Under the pieces are notes generated by a model. The model had not been told where the DNA came from. It was given only the letters and a program-made list of their open reading frames with translations, and did not search any database. Below, in pieces: positions 1 through 8,207 of a stretch of DNA of 58,386 nucleotides. Both the position numbers and the translations under genes were made by a program. Each line of letters starts with the position of its first letter. The first letter of the stretch is position 1. The stretch spans positions 1-58,386 of the forward strand of contig JAHHRZ010000013.1 of the NCBI GenBank assembly GCA_020025515.1, given 5' to 3'. Source of the DNA: Oscillospiraceae bacterium. GTDB taxonomy: Bacteria; Bacillota; Clostridia; Oscillospirales; Oscillospiraceae.

Positions 1-17
1 TAGCTAAAGCTTTTTTG

Positions 18-48
18 AACCACCGGCACCGCCGGTGGTTTTCTTTAT
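18..48 (+). terminator. Rho-independent terminator of a gene upstream of the window
   Basis: A perfect 10-bp stem (18-27 with 31-40) closes a 3-nt loop and is followed by a T-rich run (39-46). The T-tract is on the plus strand, so it ends a rightward gene that lies outside the window. Confidence 0.7.
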
Positions 49-57
49 ACAACAAAG

Positions 58-95
58 CGGCCCATGGTGCAACAGCGTCTTGCACCATGGGGCCG
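58..95 (-). terminator. Probable terminator of glpK
   Basis: A long stem (58-72 with 80-95, one bulged base) lies just past the glpK stop. On the minus strand it is followed by a short T-rich stretch. It most likely ends the glpK transcript. Confidence 0.65.
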
Positions 96-116
96 TTCAT
101 TAAAGAATAGAAACAA

Positions 117-1613
117 TCAGTCTTCTTCTGCCCAGGCAAAGGAGCATTTCACCGCCTTGTTCCAGCCTTTGATCCGGGCTTTGCGGTCCTCTTCGGAGAT
201 AGAGGGCAGGAAGGTACGGTCAATCGACTGATTTTGGACCACCTCTTCCTTGCTGGACCAGTAGCCCACCGCCAGACCTGCCAGATAGGCGGCACCCATG
301 GCGGTGGTTTCCACACAGCGGGGCCGATGCACCGGCGCACCAATGAGATCTGCCTGTGTCTGCATGAGATAGTCGTTTGCGCTGGCGCCGCCGTCCACTC
401 TCAGAGCTGCCAGTTCAATGCCGGAGTCTGCCTTCATGGCCTGTAACACATCGTTGGTCTGGTAACACAGGCTGTCCAAAGTGGCACGGATGATGTGATA
501 TTTGTTGACGCCACGGGTGAGACCTACAATGGTACCCCGGGCATACTGATCCCAATGGGGCGCACCAAGGCCTGTAAAGGCGGGAACCACATAACAGCCG
601 TTGGTGTCATTTACCTGTTTTGCCATGTACTCAGAGTCGGAGGCAGAGCCAATGAGCTGCAATTCGTCCCGGAGCCATTGAATGGCTGCACCTGCCACAA
701 AAATGGACCCCTCCAGCGCATAGGTTACTTTTCCTTCCAAACCCCAGGCAATGGTGGTAATGAGCCCGTTCTTGCTGAATACGGGAGACTCTCCGGTGTT
801 CATCAGCATAAAACATCCGGTTCCGTAGGTATTCTTTGCCTCTCCCTTTGAAAAACAGGTCTGGCCGAACAGGGCGGCATGCTGATCTCCTGCAGCACCG
901 GCAATGGGAATAGGGGCGCCGAAGAATTGTGCCCGGGACTGCCCATAGATACAGCTGGAAGGCTTGACCTCTGGGAGCATACACTTTGGAATGTTCAATT
1001 CCTGTAGAATTTCATCGTCCCATTCCAGGGTGTTGATGTTAAACAGCATGGTTCTGGAGGCGTTGGAATAGTCGGTGACGTGGGCCTTGCCGCCTGTGAG
1101 CTTCCAGATCAGCCAGGTTTCCACGGTTCCGAAGAGCAGTTCTCCTTTTTCGGCCCGTTTTCTGGCGCCTGGGACATGATTCAAAATCCAGTGCAGCTTG
1201 GTGCCGGAAAAATAGGCATCGATCACAAGCCCGGTTTTGGCCCGGATGGGATCAGTAAGCCCCTTCGCCTTGAGTCTGTCACAGAAAGCGCTGGTTCGGC
1301 GGCACTGCCAGACAATGGCAGGACAGACAGGCTGACCTGTTGCCTTGTCCCAGACGATGGTGGTTTCTCTCTGGTTGGTGATGCCGATGGCGGCAATGTC
1401 CGTTGCATTGGCGTGGATATTGGCCATAGCCTGCTGGGCCACCTCCAGCTGGGTGGACCAGATTTCCTGCGCATCGTGTTCCACCCAGCCGGGCTTGGGG
1501 AAATACTGGGTAAATTCCTTCTGTGCCACAGAGCACATTTCCCCTGCTTGATTAAAAAGAATACAGCGGCTGGAAGTGGTACCGGCATCCAGAGCCATAA
1601 TATACATAGACAT
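117..1613 (-). CDS. glpK: Glycerol kinase
   Basis: It phosphorylates glycerol with ATP to sn-glycerol 3-phosphate in the cytoplasm, the entry step of glycerol catabolism and glycerolipid synthesis. The 498-residue product has the FGGY-kinase N-terminus (ALDAGTTSSR near residue 7), the GITNQRET motif, the GAAGDQHAALFGQ segment and a C-terminal DGGASAND nucleotide-binding loop. The length is usual for GlpK. An ORF extends further upstream, but the start at 1613 has an AAGGAGG ribosome binding site 7 bases away and begins at the family N-terminus. No glpF or glpD is adjacent, so it appears to be transcribed alone from the promoter at 1657-1685. Confidence 0.97.
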   Translation of the reverse strand: MSMYIMALDAGTTSSRCILFNQAGEMCSVAQKEFTQYFPKPGWVEHDAQEIWSTQLEVAQQAMANIHANATDIAAIGITNQRETTIVWDKATGQPVCPAIVWQCRRTSAFCDRLKAKGLTDPIRAKTGLVIDAYFSGTKLHWILNHVPGARKRAEKGELLFGTVETWLIWKLTGGKAHVTDYSNASRTMLFNINTLEWDDEILQELNIPKCMLPEVKPSSCIYGQSRAQFFGAPIPIAGAAGDQHAALFGQTCFSKGEAKNTYGTGCFMLMNTGESPVFSKNGLITTIAWGLEGKVTYALEGSIFVAGAAIQWLRDELQLIGSASDSEYMAKQVNDTNGCYVVPAFTGLGAPHWDQYARGTIVGLTRGVNKYHIIRATLDSLCYQTNDVLQAMKADSGIELAALRVDGGASANDYLMQTQADLIGAPVHRPRCVETTAMGAAYLAGLAVGYWSSKEEVVQNQSIDRTFLPSISEEDRKARIKGWNKAVKCSFAWAEED

Positions 1614-1656
1614 GGCATGTCCTCCTTGATGATCCGTGTCAAAGACACTGATTATC

Positions 1657-1685
1657 AGTATAGCAGGATTTCTTATGTTACGCAA
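1657..1685 (-). promoter_or_regulatory. Candidate sigma-A promoter of glpK
   Basis: Read on the minus strand, TTGCGT (1680-1685), a 17-base spacer and TATACT (1657-1662) lie about 45 bases before the glpK start. The -10 is good and the -35 is weak. I see no gene in the rest of the 1614-1885 gap. Confidence 0.5.
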
Positions 1686-1885
1686 GCAGCTGATGATTGT
1701 GTACGGTCAGAAGGCATTTGAAGTCTGGTTCCGGAAAGTAAACATTCCATATGGGGCAATCGTGGTGGCACTTACCTGAGGCAGGCCCATTTGCCAAAAC
1801 GCCCCTTGCCCAATCCACTCTCTTGTACCAATTTGCGCGGAACTTTCGGCGGTATCTTGGCTATGTGTACTGAATTATGAGCAAC

Positions 1886-1928
1886 AAAAAAGGCACTGTC
1901 TTAGAATGAAAAATCTGAGACAGTGCCT
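1886..1928 (-). terminator. Terminator of the SCIFF/decarboxylase/TSUP operon
   Basis: A perfect 11-bp stem (1891-1901 with 1918-1928) is followed on the minus strand by five Ts. It sits 10 bases after the stop of the TSUP gene and closes the leftward operon. Confidence 0.85.
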
Positions 1929-1938
1929 TTCAGGCGGT

Positions 1939-2706
1939 TTAAGCAACCAGTTCCAGCAAGACCTTGCAGGCCAAAAGACCCAAAACAATCAGGATCATGG
2001 GCCGGACAATTTTACTTCCGTTTTTAATGGTGAGACCGGCCCCAATATAGTGGCCGGCAATGGAAAACACCGCTGCAATGAGACCGATGGGAACCAGAAC
2101 TTTCCCTGCCATGAGAGAGGTAAACAGACTGCCAAGGTTGGAGGCCAAATTCACCAGCTTGACATTGCCGGAAGCGGTCCGAATGTCCAGCTTGGCAAGA
2201 TTGCAATAGACAAGCAGAAGAAAGGTTCCGGTGCCCGGTCCATAAAAGCCGTCATATACCCCAATCAGCAGGGAGAACCCAAAGACAATGCTTTTTTGAA
2301 GAGCGGCAGAGATCTCCTGCCGCTGCTCGGGGAAGGTTTTCTGGCGCATGAGCACCACAGCCACCAGGGGCAGCACCACCAGCAGAAGATACTTGAGGTA
2401 TCGCTCCTCCAGCATCAGCTGCAGCCGGGTCCCAAGGTGGGAACCCACCAGAGCAAGGACAATGGAAGGAACCGCCAGGGCCCAGTCCACATAGCGATTC
2501 TTTACATACCGAAATGCGGAAGCTGCGGTTCCGATACAGGAAGAGAGCTTGTTGGTTCCCAGGGCAAAGTGGGCAGGCAGACCCGCCAAAAGATACACTG
2601 GCACAGAGATAATTCCGCCGCCGCCACCAATGGCATCTACAAAAGAGGCGCAAAACACCCCAAAAGCAATCAGAAGTACGGCCCAGATGGAGTAATCACA
2701 GATCAT
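1939..2706 (-). CDS. TSUP family (TauE/SafE) membrane permease
   Basis: Predicted inner-membrane permease of the TSUP (sulfite exporter TauE/SafE) family, whose members move small anions such as sulfite, sulfoacetate or thiosulfate; the substrate here is unknown. The product has about 255 residues and roughly eight hydrophobic segments. It carries the glycine-rich DAIGGGGG motif early and a matching YDGFYGPGTG motif in the second half, the internal duplication typical of the family. I chose ATG 2706 because GGGAGG lies 10 bases upstream; a longer reading from TTG 2727 would contain that site. It follows the decarboxylase by 25 bases and is the last gene before a strong terminator. Confidence 0.88.
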   Translation of the reverse strand: MICDYSIWAVLLIAFGVFCASFVDAIGGGGGIISVPVYLLAGLPAHFALGTNKLSSCIGTAASAFRYVKNRYVDWALAVPSIVLALVGSHLGTRLQLMLEERYLKYLLLVVLPLVAVVLMRQKTFPEQRQEISAALQKSIVFGFSLLIGVYDGFYGPGTGTFLLLVYCNLAKLDIRTASGNVKLVNLASNLGSLFTSLMAGKVLVPIGLIAAVFSIAGHYIGAGLTIKNGSKIVRPMILIVLGLLACKVLLELVA

Positions 2707-2731
2707 CACAGGCAAACCTCCCATCAAGTCA

Positions 2732-4072
2732 TTATGTTTCTTTTAACACATCTACGGACGCAATCCCATAATGGGAGAAAAGCTCCAAAGCCGCAGGACC
2801 GATTTCCTCTCCTGAGATCGCAATGGGAATGGCGGGAGGACAGGACACTGTGGGAGCACCGCAGATACGCCCCAGAGAGGACTCCGCAGGAACGATTTCA
2901 TGAGGAGCAAAGAAGGACTCCCGGATGGAGCGAACCGCTGGACCCTTTGCCAAAGGAAGGGCCTGGTGAGGCAGGGAGGGGGCATGGTTCTGTCCCAGAA
3001 TTTCCACAAGGCACCGCAGCTCCTGTGGAGTATTTTCCGGTGTCAGCATAAGGACCAGAGATTCCGGGTCTGCATATTCACATTCCATGCCATGGGCTCT
3101 CAGAATCCCGGCCATTTGGATTCCGCTGAGATTGGCAGCGGCAGAAATGGTGAGGCGCAGAGGATCAGTTGGTTCTACTTCCCAACCGTTGTCCCGAAGT
3201 TCCTCCCGGACAGCCTGCAAAAGGGCCACGGTTTCACTCAGCTTTTCTCGGTAGCCATCTGCCAAATAGCGGTTGCACAGGTCCAGAGAGGCCATAATGA
3301 GATAGGAGGGACTGGTGGAGCCAAAGAGCGCCATGGCGTTTTTTAATTGGTCATCCATAGCATTTGGGGCATTTTTTCCCAGGTGCAGATAAGCACCGCC
3401 GGTCAGTACCGGAAGGGTCTTGTGGGCAGAATCACAGCAAAGATCGGCCCCCAGATCCAGCGGATGCTGACTGGACGGCAAAAACCGCAGGTAGGCTCCA
3501 TGGGCGTTGTCTACCATCAAAATGGTTCCGTATTGATGACAAATTTTCGCCAGAGCGGGAATATCTGCCATACCCCCCAAATAGTCCGGGCTGGTGATAT
3601 ACACCGCCGCAGGAGGGCGGGGCAGGGCGTTCAGGGTTTCCTCCAATGTGGAGGGGGATACGGGACAGCCGCACACAGAGCGGTGCGCCCCCTCAGGCCA
3701 AAGCCACTGCACCTCAAAATCCAGAAGGGCAGCTCCATAGACAAAGGCCTTGTGGACATTTCGGGCTGCTACGATGAGAGGATCGGCATTCTCAGGCCGA
3801 CAGGTGAGGGCCAGATACAGCATGGCACGGATGCACTGACTGGAGCCTTCTGCGGAATAGACGGTTTTTCTGGAGCCGAAGAGACCGGAAGCATTCTGTT
3901 CACTTTCGGCAATGATGCCCTCTGCTTCATACAAAGCATCAGCACCCTGGACCTCTGTGAGGTCAAAGACCTCACAGCCCAGAGGACCGATTCCTTTGTG
4001 GCCCGGCATGTGAAACCGGGTGATTCCGGCCTTTTGGTACTGCCGCAGAAAATCCCAAATAGGTGTATTCAT
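2732..4072 (-). CDS. Orn/Lys/Arg decarboxylase family PLP enzyme
   Basis: Fold-type I PLP enzyme of the Orn/Lys/Arg decarboxylase major-domain family, like the Bacillus SpeA/YaaO group, which decarboxylates basic amino acids to polyamine precursors. The N-terminus carries the family signature TRFHMPGHKG and the PLP lysine lies in CDSAHKTLP. At 446 residues it is shorter than full-length biodegradative decarboxylases and lacks their N-terminal wing domain. It starts 3 bases after the maturase stop, so the two are translationally coupled. This coupling to a SCIFF maturase is notable, but whether the enzyme acts on a free amino acid or on something linked to the peptide cannot be read from the sequence. 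Confidence 0.9.
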   Translation of the reverse strand: MNTPIWDFLRQYQKAGITRFHMPGHKGIGPLGCEVFDLTEVQGADALYEAEGIIAESEQNASGLFGSRKTVYSAEGSSQCIRAMLYLALTCRPENADPLIVAARNVHKAFVYGAALLDFEVQWLWPEGAHRSVCGCPVSPSTLEETLNALPRPPAAVYITSPDYLGGMADIPALAKICHQYGTILMVDNAHGAYLRFLPSSQHPLDLGADLCCDSAHKTLPVLTGGAYLHLGKNAPNAMDDQLKNAMALFGSTSPSYLIMASLDLCNRYLADGYREKLSETVALLQAVREELRDNGWEVEPTDPLRLTISAAANLSGIQMAGILRAHGMECEYADPESLVLMLTPENTPQELRCLVEILGQNHAPSLPHQALPLAKGPAVRSIRESFFAPHEIVPAESSLGRICGAPTVSCPPAIPIAISGEEIGPAALELFSHYGIASVDVLKET

Positions 4073-4075
4073 GGC

Positions 4076-5461
4076 TTACCCCTCTTTTTCTGCCTCCTCA
4101 GCAACCTTCATCATGATGGCACATTCGATCCGTTTGCGGAATAGCTCACAGCCCGGCTCATACACACCCCGGATGGAGCCGGTGGCGTGGTAGGCATTGG
4201 CGGCACAGCCGCCGGAGCAGTAGAGCTTTGCCCAGCAGTCGGCACATTCGGGACGGGCATAGGCATTGCAGCTGCGGAACTCTTCCCGCAGGGCGGTATT
4301 GGTGACACCGTTCCACACATCACCCAGCTTATAGGCTTCTTCGCCCACAAACTGGTGGCAGGGATACAGGTCACCCCAAGGAGTTACGGCCATATATTCT
4401 GTACCGGAGCCGCAGCCGGAGATTCTCTTATATACACAGGGGCCGCCGGTGAGATCCAGCATATAGTGGTAGAAGGTAATGGGCTTACCCTCTTTTTTCC
4501 GGCGGATCATATCCTTCGCCAGGATCTCATACTGCTCCTTGACGATTTCCAGATCCTGGGGGGTGAGGGCGGCGGGATCATCGGGAGCACAGACCACAGG
4601 CTCCATGCTGAGCTCTGTGAAGCCCAGATCTGCCATGTGGAAAACATCCTTGGTAAATTCCGGGTTTGCGTGGGTAAAGGTGCCGCGCATGTAGTATTCT
4701 TGGTTGCCTCTGGCTTCCACCATCTTCTGGAACTTGGGCACGATGCGGTCATAGCTGCCCTTTCCGGCGTAGTCCACACGGGTACGGTCGTGGATTTCCT
4801 TTCGGCCGTCCAGAGACAGGACCACATTGCTCATTTCACGGTTGGCAAACTCAATCACCTCGTCATCAATGAGCATGCCGTTTGTGGTAAGGGTGAAGCG
4901 GAAATTTTTCCCCCGCTCTTTTTCCACGCTGCGGGCATAGGCAACCAGCTGCTTGACCACATCCCAGTTCATAAGGGGTTCGCCGCCGAAGAAGTCCACT
5001 TCCAGATTTCTGCGGCTGCCGGAATGATCCATAAGGAAGTCCAGGGCCTGCTTGCCCACTTCAAAGCTCATGATGGCACGCTCACCATGGTATTTGCCCT
5101 GGCTTGCAAAGCAGTAGGAGCAGTTGAGGTTGCAGGTGTGGGCCACATGGAGGCACAGGGCCTTAACCACATCGCCGGAGCGGGCCTTAAAGGTGCCGGC
5201 CATGTCTGCAAAGGTATCGGGGGTGAAAAGCTTTCCGGCCTTGGAAAGAGCATCAATATCACCGATGCATTCCCGCAGTTCGGGTTCGGTTACATCCTCC
5301 CGATGGGCATATTTTTCCAGCATAGCGGACACAATTTCATCAGCCGAATGCTCTTGAAACATGGCAATCATATCATAGGTCACTTCGTCCACCACATGGA
5401 TGGAGCCGGAGCAGCTGTCAAGCACGATATTATAGCCATTGAGTTTATACTGATGTACCAT
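4076..5461 (-). CDS. SCIFF radical SAM/SPASM maturase (thioether-forming)
   Basis: Radical SAM peptide maturase that installs thioether (sactionine/ranthipeptide-type) links in the SCIFF precursor encoded just upstream. The product has 461 residues. The radical SAM cluster motif CX3CX2C is at Cys110, Cys114 and Cys117 (CNLNCSYC). The C-terminal SPASM/Twitch region is rich in cysteines (GCGSGTEYMAVTPWGDLYPC, then CADCWAKLYCSGGC) for auxiliary 4Fe-4S clusters. The N-terminal part should hold the peptide-recognition element. ATG 5461 has GGAGG at a good distance; an in-frame upstream extension runs into the terminator-like hairpin and is not used. SCIFF pairs are near-universal in Clostridia. 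The mature peptide's function is unknown. Confidence 0.95.
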   Translation of the reverse strand: MVHQYKLNGYNIVLDSCSGSIHVVDEVTYDMIAMFQEHSADEIVSAMLEKYAHREDVTEPELRECIGDIDALSKAGKLFTPDTFADMAGTFKARSGDVVKALCLHVAHTCNLNCSYCFASQGKYHGERAIMSFEVGKQALDFLMDHSGSRRNLEVDFFGGEPLMNWDVVKQLVAYARSVEKERGKNFRFTLTTNGMLIDDEVIEFANREMSNVVLSLDGRKEIHDRTRVDYAGKGSYDRIVPKFQKMVEARGNQEYYMRGTFTHANPEFTKDVFHMADLGFTELSMEPVVCAPDDPAALTPQDLEIVKEQYEILAKDMIRRKKEGKPITFYHYMLDLTGGPCVYKRISGCGSGTEYMAVTPWGDLYPCHQFVGEEAYKLGDVWNGVTNTALREEFRSCNAYARPECADCWAKLYCSGGCAANAYHATGSIRGVYEPGCELFRKRIECAIMMKVAEEAEKEG

Positions 5462-5493
5462 AAAAGTTCCTCCAATTTGCGAAATCAAAACAT

Positions 5494-5524
5494 AAAAAAG
5501 TGCCACCTGAAACGGTGGCACCTT
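5494..5524 (-). terminator. Terminator-like attenuator between SCIFF peptide and maturase genes
   Basis: On the minus strand an 8-bp perfect stem (5514-5521 with 5500-5507, extended to 5524 by AA/TT pairs) has a 6-nt loop and is followed directly by TTTTTT. It lies between two genes of one operon, so partial termination would give more peptide mRNA than maturase mRNA. Confidence 0.8.
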
Positions 5525-5539
5525 CTGGGTTCAAATTGC

Positions 5540-5686
5540 TTACTTCTTGGTGTTTTCACACTTCTGGTTGGCAACACCGCAGCTGGTCTTGCAAGCAGAC
5601 TGGCAAGAGGTCTGGCACTCACCGCAACCGCCGTTCTTTGCGCTCTCGCACAGGTTGCGAGTCTCAAGAGTCTTAATCTTTTCCAT
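5540..5686 (-). CDS. SCIFF ranthipeptide precursor (six-cysteine peptide)
   Basis: Small ribosomal peptide of the SCIFF family (six cysteines in forty-five residues), the substrate of the neighbouring radical SAM maturase. The 48-residue product has the hallmark core GCGECQTSCQSACKTSC followed by a last cysteine near the end. Cysteines are at 13, 21, 24, 28, 32, 36 and 43, seven rather than the usual six; Cys13 lies in the leader-like N-terminal part. The start at 5686 places GGAGA 7 bases upstream; ATG 5689 is also possible. A TATACT box at 5706-5711 (minus) is a candidate -10 element with no good -35. Confidence 0.95.
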   Translation of the reverse strand: MEKIKTLETRNLCESAKNGGCGECQTSCQSACKTSCGVANQKCENTKK

Positions 5687-5719
5687 CATCAAATCTCCAA
5701 TCCATAGTATAGTTTGGCA

Positions 5720-6031
5720 TTTCATAGCTCAAATGGGACACAAGATCCCGTCTAGTCAAGTGAATTTTACCATACGAAGGGACGATTGTCAATACAAAGG
5801 GGCTTTTATGCACGGAAATCAATTTTGAGAAAGAATACGAGAAATGGAGTTACAATCAAGCAGGCACTGTGACATAAACAGACAGCAAGCCCTTTCGGTT
5901 GCCTCTACACTGGTTCTCGTGAAAGATTGCCTAACTTTTTTAGGGGCACTTCAATTTCGGTGCGCTCTGTATTCGCGTAATGGTAAATTGGAACAAGCCA
6001 AACGGCTTATAAACTAATATGCAATAACCAA
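5720..6031. other. Intergenic stretch without a recognisable gene
   Basis: About 310 bases lie between the SCIFF promoter area and the next gene. I see no ORF with a ribosome binding site, no tRNA and no strong hairpin with a T-tract. Base composition is lower in GC than the flanking core genes, like the phage-type gene that follows, so this may be part of the same acquired piece. Confidence 0.4.
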
Positions 6032-6745
6032 TCAGAGGGACGATTCCACGCAGGAACCGGTAATCAGTTCACTGTGGGGCAGTGTTTCAATCCATTTACA
6101 GAATGCGACCCATTCAGGAAGGCGATGGTTCTTTCTCTGGTGGTATATTGTTTTCAGCTGCCTGTAGTTGGTTGTCATCCCTGCGGTGATCTCGAACCCA
6201 GCGGGATTGTTGTAGAGAATCTCAAGGTATTTTCTTTTCTTATCCTCCTGAGGTGCGTTGGTTTCACACAAGTTGTTGTATTCAGCGACTTTCTCCTTGA
6301 CAATCTCTACGATTCTCTTGTCTACATAGGTGTTGTATACCTCGTCGAGATCAAACTTCGTAATTCGGTGCATTGTGCTCTGAGAGCTGACAAAGTCAAG
6401 GAAATGGTATCGCTCCGCCTCAACCCAGCCTTTATTGGAAAACTTAAAATCGAACTGAACTATAATACCGTTCAGCCAGTTATCATGTCCTGCGCCACGC
6501 TCGCTCTGAGCAAGAGCCATAATGCCTTTCGTAAGTTCCTCGTTGAGGGATTCGGTGTCGATTGACATGGGAAACTTGGCCCGCCGGATACTGCCCTTCA
6601 GTCCAAATACCTTCCCATGTGAAACACAACTGCAGTCATCAACGATGTATACATCGCTATCCAGCAGGCCTTTCTGATAGCCGGCATCGTGCCCTGCCAA
6701 AAATCCGGCATTGTATGCTTCTTCTACTGACATGTATTGACTCAT
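6032..6745 (-). CDS. Uncharacterised phage-type protein with ThyX-like C-terminal segment
   Basis: A 237-residue soluble protein that I cannot assign to a named function. The N-terminus has a helical AYNAGFLAGHDAGYQKG repeat. The C-terminal part (MTTNYRQLKTIYHQRKNH, then LPEWVAFCKWIETLP) resembles hypothetical proteins of clostridial phages and recalls the helix of ThyX flavin-dependent thymidylate synthases, but the ThyX RHR signature is not evident, so activity should not be assumed. The ribosome binding site AGGAGAA precedes ATG 6745. It stands alone between core genes, has lower GC and the same strand as both neighbours, and is probably a phage-derived insertion. No integrase, att site or other phage gene is visible nearby. 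Confidence 0.6.
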   Translation of the reverse strand: MSQYMSVEEAYNAGFLAGHDAGYQKGLLDSDVYIVDDCSCVSHGKVFGLKGSIRRAKFPMSIDTESLNEELTKGIMALAQSERGAGHDNWLNGIIVQFDFKFSNKGWVEAERYHFLDFVSSQSTMHRITKFDLDEVYNTYVDKRIVEIVKEKVAEYNNLCETNAPQEDKKRKYLEILYNNPAGFEITAGMTTNYRQLKTIYHQRKNHRLPEWVAFCKWIETLPHSELITGSCVESSL

Positions 6746-6824
6746 AAATTTCTCCTGCCTTTGGGACGAATTGGACCAGCGGATTGTTACAGGTCTAATT
6801 TTTGATCTATAAGATTCAACTTTT

Positions 6825-8045
6825 TTACAGCGTGGTGCGGTGGCGGTTCCAGAACCGGGCCAGGCCGCCTTCGCTGGTCTCCTTATATTGATGGCTCAAG
6901 TTGAGGCCGGTTTCGTACATGGCCTTTGTCACCATGTCGAAGCTGATGTTACGGGTGCCGCAGAGGAAATAGCTCAGGTTGCAGGCGTTCATGGCACGCA
7001 TGGCGGCAACGGCATTTCTCTCGATGCAGGGAACCTGCACCAGACCGCAAATGGGGTCACAGGTGAGCCCCAGATGGTGCTCCAGAGCGATTTCGGCAGC
7101 ATACTCCACCTGTTCCAGATTGAGGCCGTACAGCTCGGCGGCAGCGGCGGCGGCCATGGAACAGGCCACGCCGATTTCCGCCTGGCAGCCGCATTCGGCG
7201 CCGGAAATGGAGGCGTTGCGCTTGGCCAGATTGCCGATGATGCCGGCAGTACCCAGGGCACGGATCACCTGCTCTTCCGTGGCTCGTCCGCTTTGGTAGA
7301 TGTAGTACAGCACCGCAGGCAGCACACCGGCGGCGCCGCAGGTGGGGGCGGTGACAATGGTGCCGTTGTCTGCGTTCTGCTCGGACACGGCGAAGGCATA
7401 GGCACAAATCATGCGGCATTCCCGCACCTGCGCCACCTCCGTATCCAGCTGCTGCTCATAGAGATATTTGGCTTTGCGCTGCATTTTCAGCACGCCGGGA
7501 AGAATGCCTGTGGTATTGAGGCCGTCGTGGATGGCTGTTTTCATGGCCTGCCAAACTTCCCGGAGGAAGTCCCAGATTTCGGGGCCTTCGTTCATTTCCA
7601 CATAGTCGCTGAGGGTGTGGACATAACTCCACTTGCAGAAGTCCATGATTTCCGCAAAGGAGTTTTCCGGATACACTTCCTCGCTGGCATCGGAGCTTCT
7701 GCCTACGATGACGATATCGCCGCCGCCTACGGACTCCACCCGGAAATAACCGGTCTGCTCCTCCCCCTTGAAGGCATAGAAGTCGATGGTATTGGGGTGG
7801 GTCACATCCTTGGGAGTGATACGGGAGAAAACGATCTCGTTTTCCACCGAGGAGAGCACCTCCATGAGAACCCGGTCGGTACCGTGACCGATGCCGGTTT
7901 TACACAAAGAGCCATAGAGGATGACCCGAATCCGGTCAGCCTCAGGATGCTCGGAGAGAAAGATTCTGGCGGCCCGCTCAGGCCCCATGGTGTGGGAGCT
8001 GGAGGGCCCTTTTCCGATTTTATAAATATCACGGATGGATTTCAT
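6825..8045 (-). CDS. sdaA: L-serine ammonia-lyase, fused beta and alpha domains
   Basis: Iron-sulfur L-serine dehydratase that converts serine to pyruvate and ammonia in the cytoplasm. In a single 406-residue chain, the N-terminal beta domain begins with GPSSSHTMGP and the alpha domain carries the cluster-associated cysteines in TCGAAG, GAECGCQAE and CDPICGLVQVPC. Many Firmicutes have two separate subunits (SdaAB and SdaAA); here they are joined in the order beta then alpha. The start at 8045 has ACGGAGG upstream. The gene is divergent from thiI and has its own promoter at 8082-8110. The Fe-S cluster suggests an oxygen-sensitive enzyme, fitting an anaerobe. Confidence 0.95.
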   Translation of the reverse strand: MKSIRDIYKIGKGPSSSHTMGPERAARIFLSEHPEADRIRVILYGSLCKTGIGHGTDRVLMEVLSSVENEIVFSRITPKDVTHPNTIDFYAFKGEEQTGYFRVESVGGGDIVIVGRSSDASEEVYPENSFAEIMDFCKWSYVHTLSDYVEMNEGPEIWDFLREVWQAMKTAIHDGLNTTGILPGVLKMQRKAKYLYEQQLDTEVAQVRECRMICAYAFAVSEQNADNGTIVTAPTCGAAGVLPAVLYYIYQSGRATEEQVIRALGTAGIIGNLAKRNASISGAECGCQAEIGVACSMAAAAAAELYGLNLEQVEYAAEIALEHHLGLTCDPICGLVQVPCIERNAVAAMRAMNACNLSYFLCGTRNISFDMVTKAMYETGLNLSHQYKETSEGGLARFWNRHRTTL

Positions 8046-8081
8046 ATCACACTACCTCCGTATTTTTTTGATAGCGTCTTT

Positions 8082-8110
8082 AGTATATCAAAAACTCCTG
8101 CTGAATACAA
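8082..8110 (-). promoter_or_regulatory. Candidate sigma-A promoter of the serine dehydratase gene
   Basis: Minus strand TTGTAT (8105-8110), a 17-base spacer and TATACT (8082-8087), ending 36 bases before the start codon. On the opposite strand, TGCTAAAAT at 8167-8175 is an extended -10 that could drive thiI. Confidence 0.6.
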
Positions 8111-8207
8111 TCTTTTGTTTTGACTTTTTCCCCCTCCAAAAAGGACTAGGAAAAAAGAAGAAGCTGTGCTAAAATAACAGGGATTTGAACAATGGAGGAA
8201 CATTCCA

